Assembly: GCF_001757355.1 (NCBI RefSeq)
Contig: NZ_MINO01000001.1
Span: 124,001-188,000 of the forward strand
Direction: 5' to 3'
Origin: Sphingobium phenoxybenzoativorans
GTDB taxonomy: Bacteria; Pseudomonadota; Alphaproteobacteria; Sphingomonadales; Sphingomonadaceae
DNA length: 64,000 nucleotides
Below, in pieces: positions 52,689-61,734 of the stretch. The notes beneath the pieces were generated by a model. That model saw only the letters and a program-made list of their open reading frames with translations. It searched no databases and was not told the DNA's origin. A program made the translations under genes and the position numbers. Numbering within the stretch: position 1 is the first letter of the stretch; each line of letters starts with the position of its first letter.

Positions 52689-53507
52689 ATGCGCCAGGCC
52701 GAAGCCTATGAACGCTTCAGGGCGCTTCACGACCGGCCTGGTCTTTTCGTCATGCCCAACGCCTGGGATGGCGCTTCTGCGGCGCTTATGGCGCATGAAG
52801 GGTTCGAAGCGCTGGGCAGTTCTTCGCTTGCTATCGCCTTTGCTCTTGGCCGCCGCGATGGCCGTCACGCCATAGATCGCGACATGGCGATCGCGAACGC
52901 AACCCTGCTTGGCGATGTCAGTGGCCTTCCGGTCAATGGCGATCTGGAGGATGGCTTTGGCCCAGATCCGGAAGATTGCGCGGCTACCGTGGAGGCCGCT
53001 ATCGCAGGAGGATTGGCTGGTCTTGGCATAGAGGATACGACCGCCGACCCCGATCATCCAATTCATGATTTCGACATTGCCGTGGCGCGTGTCCGCCGGG
53101 CGGCGGAGGCAGCGCGGGGCCGTATCCTGCTCACCGGGCGAACGGACAATTATCTGCAGGGGCGTCCGGATCTCGACGATACCATACGCCGTCTGGTGGC
53201 TTTTGCGGAGGCGGGCGCCGATGTGCTTTATGCGCCCGGTGTTCCCGACATGGCCTCGATCAGCGCTATTGTCCGCGCCGTGGCGCCAATGCCGGTAAAC
53301 ATCGTCGTGGGGCCTGGCGCTACGCTCGCCGAGCTGGAAGCGGCAGGGGTGAAGCGGGTCAGCCTGGGCGGCGCGCTCTATCGCCGGGCCATGGCGTCAC
53401 TGGTCGATGCCGCCGCCCTATTGCGTAACGGCGACATTGCCGGGGCGGCGCGGGGCATTCCCTCTGCGCAGATCGATGCGCTCTTGCCCCCTGAGCGTCC
53501 GGCTTGA
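52689..53507 (+). CDS. Isocitrate lyase/PEP mutase family protein
   Basis: 272 residues of the PEP mutase/isocitrate lyase superfamily TIM barrel. LFVMPNAWDGASAALM, GDLEDGFG with metal-binding acids, GLGIEDTT and LTGRTDNYL are the usual conserved segments. The subgroup often called ICL/PEPM-like has unproved substrates, so a carbon-carbon lyase or hydrolase on a small oxo-acid is a guess. RBS GGGAGAGG precedes the ATG. Follows the polyprenyl synthase after 27 bases. Confidence 0.92.
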   Translation: MRQAEAYERFRALHDRPGLFVMPNAWDGASAALMAHEGFEALGSSSLAIAFALGRRDGRHAIDRDMAIANATLLGDVSGLPVNGDLEDGFGPDPEDCAATVEAAIAGGLAGLGIEDTTADPDHPIHDFDIAVARVRRAAEAARGRILLTGRTDNYLQGRPDLDDTIRRLVAFAEAGADVLYAPGVPDMASISAIVRAVAPMPVNIVVGPGATLAELEAAGVKRVSLGGALYRRAMASLVDAAALLRNGDIAGAARGIPSAQIDALLPPERPA

Positions 53508-53558
53508 GGCATTGGCGTTCGACCCCGTCGGGTCTATGAACCGGCTGAAGGAGAGGTC

Positions 53559-53966
53559 ATGCACGTCAAATCGCTGGATCACGTCAATATCCGTACCACA
53601 CGTTATGACGAAGCGGTCGCATTCTACCGTGACTCCATAGGTTTGCAGATCACGCCTCCGCCAACCGCAAAGGACATCAGCAACAGCGCCTGGGTCCACG
53701 ACGCTAGTGGCCGTCCGATCATTCATCTGGTGCGTGCGGGGCAGGTGGTCAGTGCGCTTGGATCAATGGAGGTGGACGATGACGCGGCAGTTGGCACAGG
53801 CCCGTTGCATCATGTCGCGCTGGACTGCGCGGACTATGAGAATTTCCGTAACCACCTTGAGGCGTCGGGCCGGGAACTGCGCTTCAACGATATCCCGCAG
53901 GCAGGGCTTCGCCAGATATTCGTGCGCGATCCCAATGGCCTGCTGGTCGAGCTGAACTTCCGTTAG
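53559..53966 (+). CDS. VOC family protein (glyoxalase/dioxygenase fold)
   Basis: 135 residues with the vicinal oxygen chelate fold: SLDHVNIRTTRYDEAVAFYRDSIGL and the second half LHHVALDCADYENFRNHLEASG with metal-type His and a terminal Glu in GLLVELNFR. Could be a lyase, isomerase or dioxygenase subunit; substrate unknown. GGAGAGG precedes the ATG. Sits 51 bases after the PEP-mutase-like gene and 6 before hrpB. Confidence 0.92.
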   Translation: MHVKSLDHVNIRTTRYDEAVAFYRDSIGLQITPPPTAKDISNSAWVHDASGRPIIHLVRAGQVVSALGSMEVDDDAAVGTGPLHHVALDCADYENFRNHLEASGRELRFNDIPQAGLRQIFVRDPNGLLVELNFR

Positions 53967-53972
53967 GATGCC

Positions 53973-56429
53973 ATGCCGCTTCCGATAGAGGCCGTTCTTC
54001 CCGATATCCGCGCTGCGCTGCGCGCCGGGTCGAACGCCGTGCTCGTCGCGCCGCCGGGCGCGGGCAAGACCACTGCGGTTGCCCCGGCATTGCTGGACGA
54101 GCCGTGGTGTACGGGGCAAATCCTGCTGCTCTCGCCCCGCCGCCTTGCCGCCCGCGCCGCCGCAGAGCGCATCGCCGAGCAGATGAGCGAACAGGCCGGG
54201 GGTCTGGTCGGCTATGCTACCCGTATGGACAGCCGCCAGTCGGCCCGCACCCGCATCCTTGTCCTGACCGAAGGCATTTTCCGTAACCGGATACAGGATG
54301 ATCCCGAACTGTCCGGGGTATCGGCGGTGCTGTTCGACGAAGTGCATGAGCGCAGCCTGGACAGCGATTTCGGCCTTGCGCTGGCCCTTGACGCACAAGG
54401 CGCTCTCCGTCCCGACCTGCGCCTTGTCGCCATGTCGGCGACGCTGGACGGCGCGCGCTTTTCCACATTGATGGACGGCGCGCCGGTCGTGGAGAGTGAA
54501 GGCCGCATCTTCCCGCTCGACCTGCGCCATATCGGCCGGGCGGGGGAAAAGCGGATAGAGGATGACATGGCCGCCGCCATCCGCCGCGCTCTGGCCGAAG
54601 AAGGGGAGGGTGATCTGCTCGCCTTCCTGCCCGGCGTGGCGGAGATCGAACGGACGGCCGAGCGTCTGGACACGCTGCCCGGCACTGTAGTCATCCACCG
54701 TCTGCACGGATCGCTCGACCCTGCAGACCAGCGCGCCGCGATCCGCCGCGCCGCGCCGGGCGCGCGCAAGGTGATATTGGCGACCAGCATTGCCGAAACC
54801 AGCCTGACCATCGATGGCGTCCGCATCGTCATCGACAGCGGTCTCGCCCGCCGTCCCCGCTATGATCGCGCAGCAGGCGTCACCCGGCTTGTCACGGAGA
54901 AGGCCAGTCAGGCGGCCGCTACGCAGCGCGCGGGGCGCGCGGCGCGGCAGGGGCCGGGCGTCGCCTACCGCCTGTGGGAAGCGGCGGCGACCAGCGGCAT
55001 GCCGCCCTATGATCCGCCTGAGATATTGGAGCGCGACTTATCCGCCCTGCTCCTCGATTGCGCAGGATGGGGCGTGGCCGATCCGGCAAGCCTGAGATGG
55101 CTGGATGCGCCGCCAGTCGCCGCCGTCGATGAGGCGCGCAGGCGGCTGCAAACGCTAGACGCGCTCGATTCGGATGGCCGCATTACCGCGCATGGGCGGG
55201 CGCTGGCGGCTTTGCCCGTTGAACCCCGCATCGGCCATATGCTGGTGCGGGCAGGGGAGATGGGCCTTGGCAAAATGGCGGCGGAGGTCGCGGTATTGCT
55301 AGGCGAACGTGGCCTTGGCGGCAGCGATACCGACCTGACGGCGCGGCTCCAGCGCTGGCGGCGGGAGAGCGGCAAGCGGGCCGAGGCGGGCAGGCGCCTT
55401 GCCCGGCGCTGGGAAGCCTTGGTCGTTCAGCCCAACGCGGATGCCGCATGGACATCGAACGGCGTAGGCATGGCGCTCGCGCTGGCCTTTCCCGACCGGG
55501 TGGCGAAACGCCGTTCCGCCGATGGGGCCGACTGGATCAGCATTGGCGGCCGGGGCTTCCGTCTCGATCCGCTAAATCCTCTCGCCCGTGAGGCGTGGCT
55601 TGCGGTTGGCGAGGTGCAGGGCAGCGCCGCCGGCGCACGCATCATCTCGGCCGCGCCATTGGATCAGGCGGCCGTCGAAAGGCTTTTTGCCGGCCGTATG
55701 GAGGAGAAGCGCATCGTCCGCTTCCGCCCGGAAACACTTGGCGTGGAAGCGGTGCGGGAGCGGCGTCTGGGCGCGATCCGGCTGTCCTCCGGGTCTGACG
55801 ACAGGCCCGATCCGCAGGCTGTTTCGGACGCGCTGCTGTCCGGTGTCCGAACCGGTGGCCTCGACTTGCTCCCCTGGTCGGAAGCGGCCCAGTCGCTGCG
55901 CATGCGCGCCGCCTTTGCAGGGATAGCTGCCCTGTCCGATGCGGGCTTGTCGGAAACGCTGGAGGAATGGCTCCCGCCCTTGCTTGCGGGTATCCGCCGC
56001 TTATCGGATATCGACCGCTCGGCCCTGTCGAACATGTTGGAGGGCGTGATCGGCTGGGATGGCAAGCAGCAACTTGATCGTCTGGCGCCCGTCAGTTTCA
56101 CATCGCCGGCCGGGAGCAGCCACGCCATCGACTATGCGGCGGAGGGCGGGCCGCGCGTCGAGCTGCGCCCGCAGCAGCTTTTCGGGCTGACCGAGCATCC
56201 CTGCGTCGGCAGCGCGCGCATCCCCCTTGTCCTCAGCCTGACCTCGCCCGCCGGACGGCCGATCCAGACGACGCGGGACCTCCCCGGCTTCTGGGCCGGG
56301 AACTGGGCGTCGGTGGCGAAGGAGATGCGGGGGCGCTATCCACGTCACCCCTGGCCTGACGATCCGGCAGGCGCGGCGGCGACGATGCGGACCAAGAATG
56401 CCGACGCCCGTCTTTCCGGCAAGGCTTGA
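53973..56429 (+). CDS. hrpB: ATP-dependent helicase HrpB
   Basis: 818 residues, the usual length. DEAH-box helicase: motif I APPGAGKTT, motif II DEVH (FDEVHERSLDSDFGLAL), motif III SATLDG, motif VI QRAGRAARQGPG, then the HA2 and the HrpB-specific C-terminal domain (RYPRHPWPDDP near the end). RNA/DNA helicase of unclear cellular role. Six bases after the VOC gene. Confidence 0.95.
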   Translation: MPLPIEAVLPDIRAALRAGSNAVLVAPPGAGKTTAVAPALLDEPWCTGQILLLSPRRLAARAAAERIAEQMSEQAGGLVGYATRMDSRQSARTRILVLTEGIFRNRIQDDPELSGVSAVLFDEVHERSLDSDFGLALALDAQGALRPDLRLVAMSATLDGARFSTLMDGAPVVESEGRIFPLDLRHIGRAGEKRIEDDMAAAIRRALAEEGEGDLLAFLPGVAEIERTAERLDTLPGTVVIHRLHGSLDPADQRAAIRRAAPGARKVILATSIAETSLTIDGVRIVIDSGLARRPRYDRAAGVTRLVTEKASQAAATQRAGRAARQGPGVAYRLWEAAATSGMPPYDPPEILERDLSALLLDCAGWGVADPASLRWLDAPPVAAVDEARRRLQTLDALDSDGRITAHGRALAALPVEPRIGHMLVRAGEMGLGKMAAEVAVLLGERGLGGSDTDLTARLQRWRRESGKRAEAGRRLARRWEALVVQPNADAAWTSNGVGMALALAFPDRVAKRRSADGADWISIGGRGFRLDPLNPLAREAWLAVGEVQGSAAGARIISAAPLDQAAVERLFAGRMEEKRIVRFRPETLGVEAVRERRLGAIRLSSGSDDRPDPQAVSDALLSGVRTGGLDLLPWSEAAQSLRMRAAFAGIAALSDAGLSETLEEWLPPLLAGIRRLSDIDRSALSNMLEGVIGWDGKQQLDRLAPVSFTSPAGSSHAIDYAAEGGPRVELRPQQLFGLTEHPCVGSARIPLVLSLTSPAGRPIQTTRDLPGFWAGNWASVAKEMRGRYPRHPWPDDPAGAAATMRTKNADARLSGKA

Positions 56430-56481
56430 CGGGACTCGGCGATTTGATGCAACGCAGCGAAAGACGAACCGGAGAATGATC

Positions 56482-56760
56482 GTGGCCGCCCGTATCTATC
56501 AGATTCAGAAGAACGCGATGCAATCGGGTAAGGCGCTGACCCACAAATGGGTGCTGGAATATGTGCCTGCCGAGGCGAAGAAGCCTGATCCGCTGACCGG
56601 TTGGGCCGGGTCCGGCGACACGAAACAGCAGTTGCGCCTCACCTTTCCCAGCGCCGATGCGGCCAAGGCTTATGCTGAGAAGGAAGGCATTGCCTACACT
56701 GTCACGGCGGCCGCACCCAAGACGCTGAAGATTCAGGCCTACGCCGACAATTTCCGCTAA
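56482..56760 (+). CDS. Complex I NDUFS4-family (18 kDa) subunit
   Basis: 92 residues; the GTG at 56482 has GGAGA seven bases upstream and is preferred over ATG at 56476. Family marks: ARIYQIQKNAMQSGKALTHKWVLEY, LTGWAGSGDTKQQLRLTF and EKEGIAYTV. In mitochondria and alphaproteobacteria this accessory subunit binds near the NADH-oxidising arm of complex I. Located after hrpB, far from the nuo operon as usual in alphaproteobacteria. Followed by repeat R copy 6. Confidence 0.93.
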   Translation: MAARIYQIQKNAMQSGKALTHKWVLEYVPAEAKKPDPLTGWAGSGDTKQQLRLTFPSADAAKAYAEKEGIAYTVTAAAPKTLKIQAYADNFR

Positions 56761-56787
56761 AGATTAAGCCGGGCATCAAGCTAAAAT

Positions 56788-56854
56788 CCGTTCGTTTCGA
56801 GCGTAGTCGAGAAACGGATGCGCGAGGCTTCTCGACTACCCTCGAAGCGAACGG
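56788..56854. repeat. Dispersed hairpin repeat, family R, copy 6
   Basis: CCGTTCGTTTCGAGCGTAGTCGAGAA on the left and CTTCTCGACTACCCTCGAAGCGAACGG on the right pair over about 25 bases. Between convergent genes. A diverged version resembling copy 4 in the GAGCGNAGTCGAG core. Confidence 0.8.
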
Positions 56855-56883
56855 GCGTGGAATATGGTTATGGGATGTAATTC

Positions 56884-57426
56884 CTAACCCACCATCCCCA
56901 CGCCAAGCATCAGCAGCATCTTGACGTCGATCGCATATCCTTCGTCGCGCTTTTGCGACAGGAAGGCGGGCAGGGCGTCCAGTGAAACGCGATGAACGCG
57001 AATATCCTCGTCGTCCACGCCGCCGCCATCTCCGATTTTGGTCAGCCCTGAAGCCCTGAACAGGGTGAAGCTTTCTGACACCATCCCAGGCGAGCTGTAA
57101 TATTCGCCCAGATTTTCCATCGCCTGTGCACTGTACCCGGTCTCCTCCTCCAACTCGCGCAGGGCCGCGACGGATGCATCCTCATCCTCGCCATGATCGC
57201 CGACGAGACCTGCGGGCAATTCGATGCAGCGCTTGCCCAGCGGCACGCGGAACTGGTCGACCAATATGACATGGCGGCCATCCGCGGTTTCCTCGATGGC
57301 CAGGATGACGGCGGCCCTGATGCCCCGGCTGCGTCCCACATATTCCCACCGTCCGCGCTGCTTGGCGGCGATGAACTTGCCCTGCCACTTCACTTCTTCA
57401 GGCAGGGTCATTTCAGCTTCGCTCAT
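56884..57426 (-). CDS. NUDIX hydrolase (ADP-ribose pyrophosphatase-like)
   Basis: 180 residues from MSEAEMTLPEEVKWQG. The Nudix box is GLVGDHGEDEDASVAALRELEEETGY with a REL-x2-EE core; the insertion after the first Gly is slightly longer than usual. FRVPLGKRCIELPAG before it suggests the ADP-ribose pyrophosphatase subgroup. Last gene of the lemA operon; its ATG overlaps the upstream TPM stop by 3 bases. Confidence 0.93.
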   Translation of the reverse strand: MSEAEMTLPEEVKWQGKFIAAKQRGRWEYVGRSRGIRAAVILAIEETADGRHVILVDQFRVPLGKRCIELPAGLVGDHGEDEDASVAALRELEEETGYSAQAMENLGEYYSSPGMVSESFTLFRASGLTKIGDGGGVDDEDIRVHRVSLDALPAFLSQKRDEGYAIDVKMLLMLGVGMVG

Positions 57427-58106
57427 AATTCTATCAACCTGTCCGGCAATTCGTTGCGATCGTCCGCGCTGCGCGGAAAATGTTCGGCCAGGACTGCGCC
57501 GACGCTCGCCACCGCCTGCGCCAGTCCGTGTCCCGCCCGGTCGGCGCGCACCTGTTCGATCAGGGCGGCCATGATGTCGCCCCAGGTTTCGGGCGCAACC
57601 CTGGATGTGATCGCTGCGTCCGCCACAATCTCCGCCCGGTGCTCGTCGAGCGAAAGGTAGATAAGGACCCCGGTGCTGCCACGCGTACGGCCCTCCGCCG
57701 CTGCCCGGAAAAGGGTGATCGCCCGCCGCCTGACGCGCCGCGCCTTGGTGGATTTCGGCGTCAACGCCATCCGCAGCGGCATCCACGCCAGCAGGTAGCG
57801 CACGAAAAGGAACTTCAGGATCAGCGCGCAGAGCAGCGCCGTCAGGAACATGCGGTCGGTCAGCTCATGCTCCCATCCACCCATGATGGCCAGGATCAGT
57901 TCCCGGTAAAAGCCAGGGAAGGCGGCGTAGACCGACATGGCGAGAAAGACCGTCCCGATCGCCCAGTGCAACCCGGCGTCATGATAGGAATCCGACCTGC
58001 GCGCCACGATCGTCACGATCTCGCCGTCGGTCGAAAGCTCCGCCTGCGCCACGGCGGCCGTCACCAGATCATGATCCGCTTCGGACAGGGAGGGGAGGGC
58101 GCTCAT
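57423..58106 (-). CDS. TPM domain-containing membrane protein
   Basis: 227 residues with a TPM (Repair_PSII/YgcG-like) fold at the end (RTRGSTGVLIYLSLDEHRAEIV, EQVRADRAGHGLAQAV) and two to three transmembrane segments near 45-120 (HWAIGTVFLAMSVYAAFPGF, MFLTALLCALILKFLFVRYLL). Starts exactly at the stop of the first TPM gene (ATGA overlap). It is one of the LemA-TPM set often encoded together in bacteria; function unclear. Confidence 0.9.
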   Translation of the reverse strand: MSALPSLSEADHDLVTAAVAQAELSTDGEIVTIVARRSDSYHDAGLHWAIGTVFLAMSVYAAFPGFYRELILAIMGGWEHELTDRMFLTALLCALILKFLFVRYLLAWMPLRMALTPKSTKARRVRRRAITLFRAAAEGRTRGSTGVLIYLSLDEHRAEIVADAAITSRVAPETWGDIMAALIEQVRADRAGHGLAQAVASVGAVLAEHFPRSADDRNELPDRLIEL

Positions 58107-58900
58107 CACCAGCCCCCCGATGCGCCGCCGCCGCCGAAGCTGCCGCCGCCGCCCGAAAAGCCGCCGCCGCTGCCGCCGCCCCAACTGCTTCCACCGCTGC
58201 CCCAGCCGGAGCCGCCGCCTCCGCCGATCGTCGGTCCCCAGATGATCACCGGCCCCGATCCGCCGCGATAGCGCCGCCCGCCGCGCCGTCCGAAGATCAT
58301 CGGCAGAATGATGAACAGCGCGATGGCGATCCAGAAAATGACCATCACCGAATTGCCGTCATCCCCGCGTTTCCGTTCCGCTGCTTCGGCCTGTTTGGCG
58401 AAGGCATCCGCCTCATCGGGGGGCAGGGTCAGTATCTTGCCGATCTGGTCCGCGCCTGCATCTATCCCGCCGGGAAAATCGCCTGCCTTGAAACGCGGCG
58501 TAATGTCGTTGCGGATGATACGGGAGGACACGGCGTCGGTCAGCACGCCTTCCACGCCATAACCAACCTCTATCCGCACCTTGCGGTCGTTCGGCGCGAC
58601 GATCAGCAGCGCGCCGTCATTTCTCTCCTTGTCGCCAATGCCCCAGGCCCGGCCGAGGCGGTAGCCATAATCGGATATGTCATAGCCCTGCAGATCGGGA
58701 ATGGTCGCCACGACCAGTTGCCGCCCGCTCTGCGCCGACAATGCCGCCAGTTTCGCGGTCAGCGCCTGCTCCTGCGCGGGGTTCAGCAGGCCGGCCTCAT
58801 CGACCACCTGCCCCGACAGCTTGGGAAAAGTCTGCGCGGCGGCCAGCGGCGCCCACAGGAGCGCCGCTAACGCCAGCAATGCGCGCAGATAGGGTGTCAC
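58106..58900 (-). CDS. TPM domain-containing protein with Gly-rich tail (YgcG-like)
   Basis: 264 residues: signal peptide (MTPYLRALLALAALLWAPLAAAQ), TPM domain (VVDEAGLLNPAQEQALTAKL, RNDGALLIVAPNDRKVRIEVGYG), one transmembrane segment (SVMVIFWIAIALFIILPMIF), then a Gly/Ser-rich tail with clusters of Trp. Same layout as E. coli YgcG. The tail is a low-complexity run of GGG/SG units. Membrane-anchored; partner of LemA. Confidence 0.92.
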   Translation of the reverse strand: MTPYLRALLALAALLWAPLAAAQTFPKLSGQVVDEAGLLNPAQEQALTAKLAALSAQSGRQLVVATIPDLQGYDISDYGYRLGRAWGIGDKERNDGALLIVAPNDRKVRIEVGYGVEGVLTDAVSSRIIRNDITPRFKAGDFPGGIDAGADQIGKILTLPPDEADAFAKQAEAAERKRGDDGNSVMVIFWIAIALFIILPMIFGRRGGRRYRGGSGPVIIWGPTIGGGGGSGWGSGGSSWGGGSGGGFSGGGGSFGGGGASGGW

Positions 58901-58910
58901 GGCTTTGGCC

Positions 58911-59534
58911 TCAGGCGCCGAAGTCGACCTTTGGCGCGTCCTCAGCTTTCGGGCTTTTCGCCTGATAGGGCGTCATGGGCTTAGCCCCGTGGATCAACTT
59001 TGCGCCGATGGCATCGGGAAAGGTCCGGATGCGCGTATTATAAGCGCGAACCGCATCATTATAGTCGCGGATCGCGTAGGCAATCCGATTTTCGGTGCCT
59101 TCAAGCTGCGATTGTAGGTCACGGAAATTCTCGTTGGATTTAGTTTGGGGATTAGCCTCGACCGTTGCGATCAGCCGACCCAACGACTGATTCAAAGTCG
59201 TTTGCGCCTGTTGAAATTGCTGAACTTTTGAAGGGTCTGACAAGTCGTCAGTGTTGATTTGAATCGACGTAGCTTTCGAGCGCGCTTCCGCGACGCGGAC
59301 AAATGTGTCTTGCTCTTGTTTGGCAGCGGCTTTCACCGTTGCCACCAAATTGTCGATAAGATTGTAACGCCGCTGATATTGCGCCTGAACATCCGCCCAC
59401 TTCGCCTTGGCCTCCTCCTCTGCGGTAGGGACGCTGTTGATGCCGCATGCGCTAAGCGAAAGCGCAGCCATCGCCGCCAATATCGCAGGTGCAAAGCGCC
59501 GGAAAAAACTGCCGGAGCGGTGGGCTTGGGTCAT
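58911..59534 (-). CDS. LemA family lipoprotein
   Basis: 207 residues. N-terminal signal with lipobox LSACG near 30-34 (other LemA proteins have an uncleaved N-terminal helix). Then the helical LemA domain: AQYQRRYNLIDNLVATVKAAA, QLEGTENRIAYAIRDYNDAVRAYNTRIRTFP. Membrane-associated, role unknown; usually next to TPM genes, as here (10-base gap). Start MTQAHRSGSFFRRF at 59534. Confidence 0.93.
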   Translation of the reverse strand: MTQAHRSGSFFRRFAPAILAAMAALSLSACGINSVPTAEEEAKAKWADVQAQYQRRYNLIDNLVATVKAAAKQEQDTFVRVAEARSKATSIQINTDDLSDPSKVQQFQQAQTTLNQSLGRLIATVEANPQTKSNENFRDLQSQLEGTENRIAYAIRDYNDAVRAYNTRIRTFPDAIGAKLIHGAKPMTPYQAKSPKAEDAPKVDFGA

Positions 59535-59665
59535 GGTCGAACATCCTCCCATTTGGCGCGGTGACGCCGTGCGTGACGCATTGAATAGGGATTGGCCGAC
59601 CTTCCCGCAACTGGACATCGCGTGGTTAACATTCCAAGATACCGGCTCAACAGGAGGAGCCGGTC

Positions 59666-60094
59666 ATGGGAATCGTGTCGGAATTCAAGACTTTCATCGC
59701 GCGCGGCAATGTTATCGACCTGGCTGTCGGCGTCATCATCGGCGGCGCTTTCGGAACGATCACCAAGTCTTTGACGGACGACATCATCATGCCGGTCGTT
59801 GCTGCGATCTTCGGCGGCGTGGACTTTTCCAGCCACTTTATCCGGCTCGGTGAAATTCCCGCCACGTTCAAGGGCGATCCCTCAAGCTATGCCGATCTGA
59901 AGGCTGCGGGCGTGGCGATGCTGGGGTGGGGCGAATTTCTCACCGTCTTTGTCAACTTCGTCATCCTGGCCTTCATCATCTTCCTGATGATCAAGGCGAT
60001 CAACAAGATGATGCCGCCCGAAGCGCCCGCAGCCGAAGCCACGCCGGAGGATGTTCTGCTGCTCCGCGAAATCCGGGATTCGCTTAAGAAATAG
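59666..60094 (+). CDS. mscL: Large-conductance mechanosensitive channel
   Basis: 142 residues, homopentameric inner-membrane safety valve against osmotic downshock. N-terminal amphipathic helix [17 protein letters not shown]1 with pore glycines ([21 protein letters not shown]), the periplasmic loop, TM2 ([23 protein letters not shown]) and a cytoplasmic helix ([12 protein letters not shown]). GGAGGAG precedes the ATG. Divergent from lemA. Confidence 0.96.
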   Translation: MGIVSEFKTFIARGNVIDLAVGVIIGGAFGTITKSLTDDIIMPVVAAIFGGVDFSSHFIRLGEIPATFKGDPSSYADLKAAGVAMLGWGEFLTVFVNFVILAFIIFLMIKAINKMMPPEAPAAEATPEDVLLLREIRDSLKK

Positions 60095-60238
60095 GTAAGG
60101 GTTGCGATGAGCCGAGCGGAAATGGGGAACCATCCGCCTTCCTGCCGGTTGATGGGCGTCAAGCGGCGACTGGGATTTACCCCTGCGCCGCTTGTGTGCA
60201 GATCGTCAGCCCACCGGGGCGTAACAGGAGAATGAGCC

Positions 60239-60523
60239 GTGAAGATCGCCATCAAGACCACCGCAATGATGCTTGGTCTTTCAAGCCTCGCAGTGCTCGC
60301 CGCATGCGATTCCAAGCAGGAAACCGCTGTCGAGAACGCCTATGATAATCAGGCGGCCATCATCGACAACCAGGCCGACAATGTGGAGGATATGGCGGAC
60401 AACATGACCGGCAACGCCGCCGTCGCGGCGGAGAATGCCGCCGACGCTCTGGAGGATAAGGCTGACGCTGTGCGCGCGGCTGGCGAGAAAGCTGGCGATG
60501 CTGTCGAAAACAAAATGAAATAA
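60239..60523 (+). CDS. Small lipoprotein of unknown function
   Basis: 94 residues beginning with GTG (GGAGAATGAGCC upstream). Signal peptide with lipobox VLAACD, so lipid-anchored; Asp after the Cys would favour inner-membrane retention under E. coli rules. The rest is a highly regular Ala/Asn/Asp/Glu-rich helix (QADNVEDMADNMTGNAA) ending GDAVENKMK, like small coiled-coil lipoproteins of the Lpp type. Followed by a strong terminator (60559-60592). Confidence 0.85.
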   Translation: MKIAIKTTAMMLGLSSLAVLAACDSKQETAVENAYDNQAAIIDNQADNVEDMADNMTGNAAVAAENAADALEDKADAVRAAGEKAGDAVENKMK

Positions 60524-60558
60524 GCCCCCGCGCCCGTCATGGGCGCCAGGCTTCATGG

Positions 60559-60592
60559 AAAGGCCCCGCCATTGCCAATGGCGGGGCCTTTT
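60559..60592 (+). terminator. Rho-independent terminator after the small lipoprotein gene
   Basis: AAAGGCCCCGCCATTG pairs with CAATGGCGGGGCCTTT in a 15-bp perfect stem with a short loop, followed by T-rich sequence. Works in both directions. Confidence 0.93.
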
Positions 60593-60702
60593 CATTTGCC
60601 TGTATCGTCTACTAGCGCTGATATGGGGTGGCTTGGACTACGCCCGGACAGCTTTCCTTGCGCCGGTCACTTTTCATTCATGCGCAATGGCCTATATAGG
60701 AA

Positions 60703-61060
60703 GGTGCCGGAGCAATCCGGCTATGGTGATAAAGTATGCCGTGTAATAGACGCAGCGGACGCGGGGGCAGTACCCGCCGGCTCCACCAAAAGCCCTGAGC
60801 GATCAGGGTCTCTGACGGGGCCGAACCAGGATCGACGTGTGTTCAAAGACGGTGTTTTTGCCCGGCCCGAGTAAGCCGTGAAACTGTTCAAAACCTACAA
60901 GTGCCAACGATAACGAGGCTCTTGCTCTAGCTGCGTAATTGAGGGGCTCACGCCCTGACATTACACAAATAGAACGCGGTTGGACCCACCGGGCAACAGA
61001 AGGGATTCCAGCGGTACGGGGAGCACCGGGCAACAGAAGCTCCCCACTTCCTCTCAATCA
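60703..61060 (+). ncRNA. ssrA: Transfer-messenger RNA, circularly permuted two-piece type
   Basis: Rescues stalled ribosomes. The acceptor piece comes first, ending CGGCTCCACCA at 60788 with T arm GCGGG-GGCAGTA-CCCGC (a T loop lacking TTC). An intervening segment with hairpin CCCTGA/TCAGGG (60793-60808) is removed. The coding piece starts at 60817 with GGGGCCG, which pairs with CGGCTCC of the acceptor end. The tag reading frame is 60903-60938: resume codon GCC, peptide ANDNEALALAA, stop TAA. This permuted layout is typical of alphaproteobacteria. The outer ends (about 60703 and 61060) are estimates. Confidence 0.92.
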
Positions 61061-61173
61061 TGGTCTTTTATGCGATGTTTTTCCGCTATTTGGCGGGGAG
61101 GCGCGTCTTTCGTGCGCGCATTGCGGTCATATTACGACCATCGAATCAGATGCTTGTATGACCTGTTATTTGT

Positions 61174-61191
61174 GTTACAGTTTGATGACAC
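61174..61191 (-). promoter_or_regulatory. Putative Pho box (minus orientation)
   Basis: On the minus strand GTGTCAT-CAAA-CTGTAAC: two 7-base units 11 bases apart, 11 of 14 matching the CTGTCAT-N4-CTGTCAT consensus. Lies between ssrA and the small TPR-like gene, pointing away from the latter; it may be a weak extra site. Confidence 0.35.
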
Positions 61192-61268
61192 AAACCCGAA
61201 TATCTCCTAAGGATCTGAAAAACAACAAAACTTAGTTTTGTTACACTGGTCCTCTCCATCTTGTCGTC

Positions 61269-61301
61269 ATGTCATTAAAGTGAAATACTTCTCGCTATAG
61301 T
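61269..61301 (+). promoter_or_regulatory. Putative Pho-dependent promoter of the small exported protein gene
   Basis: ATGTCAT-TAAA-GTGAAAT (61269-61286), 10 of 14 matches to the Pho box, is followed after 9 bases by TATAGT (61296-61301) as -10, the spacing expected when a bound PhoB dimer replaces the -35 element. The gene starts 28 bases later. Confidence 0.45.
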
Positions 61302-61328
61302 AAGAAGTTTTTTTCGTTGGAGGGTGAC

Positions 61329-61712
61329 ATGGTTCGCGCTGTTTCTGCATCTCTGGGTATCCTGCTTGTCGCAGGGGTTTTCGCAACTCCCGCGCTGGCG
61401 GGCGGGCCGAGTGAGGTAGGGTATCGCCAGGGCGCGCTGGGCGTGTCCGCCATCAGCGCCGCTGACTATCGCACTGCCGAGGCGCAGCTCAATCGGATGG
61501 ATGGTGTTGCGGCAGGTGATCCCCTGCGGCTGATCAATCTCGGCAATGTATATGCTGGCACCGGCCGGATGTTCGACGCCGAAAAGGCCTATGTCGCAGC
61601 GCTCAACGCAGAGTCTGTGGATGTTCTGACGGCGGACGGTGCGGAAACCAACACGCACGCTGTGGCGCGCAAGGCGTTGGGCCGGGTGCGTGCGGTGGTC
61701 GCCGCGCGCTAA
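61329..61712 (+). CDS. Small exported TPR-like protein
   Basis: 127 residues with a signal peptide (MVRAVSASLGILLVAGVFATPALA). The rest has a helix-turn-helix repeat resembling one TPR unit: INLGNVYAGTGRMFDAEKAYVAAL, preceded by DYRTAEAQLNRMDG. Periplasmic. GGAGGGTGAC gives a strong ribosome binding site for the ATG at 61329. It has its own terminator (61735-61759) and a Pho-box-like promoter; similar proteins are seen near TonB receptor genes, role unknown. Confidence 0.85.
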   Translation: MVRAVSASLGILLVAGVFATPALAGGPSEVGYRQGALGVSAISAADYRTAEAQLNRMDGVAAGDPLRLINLGNVYAGTGRMFDAEKAYVAALNAESVDVLTADGAETNTHAVARKALGRVRAVVAAR

Positions 61713-61734
61713 ACCGCTTTTGTAATGTAAGGAG

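Noticed and set aside
60939-61235. 98-codon ORF over the 3' part of ssrA
   Set aside because: Lies in the tmRNA coding piece and its flank; no support as protein.
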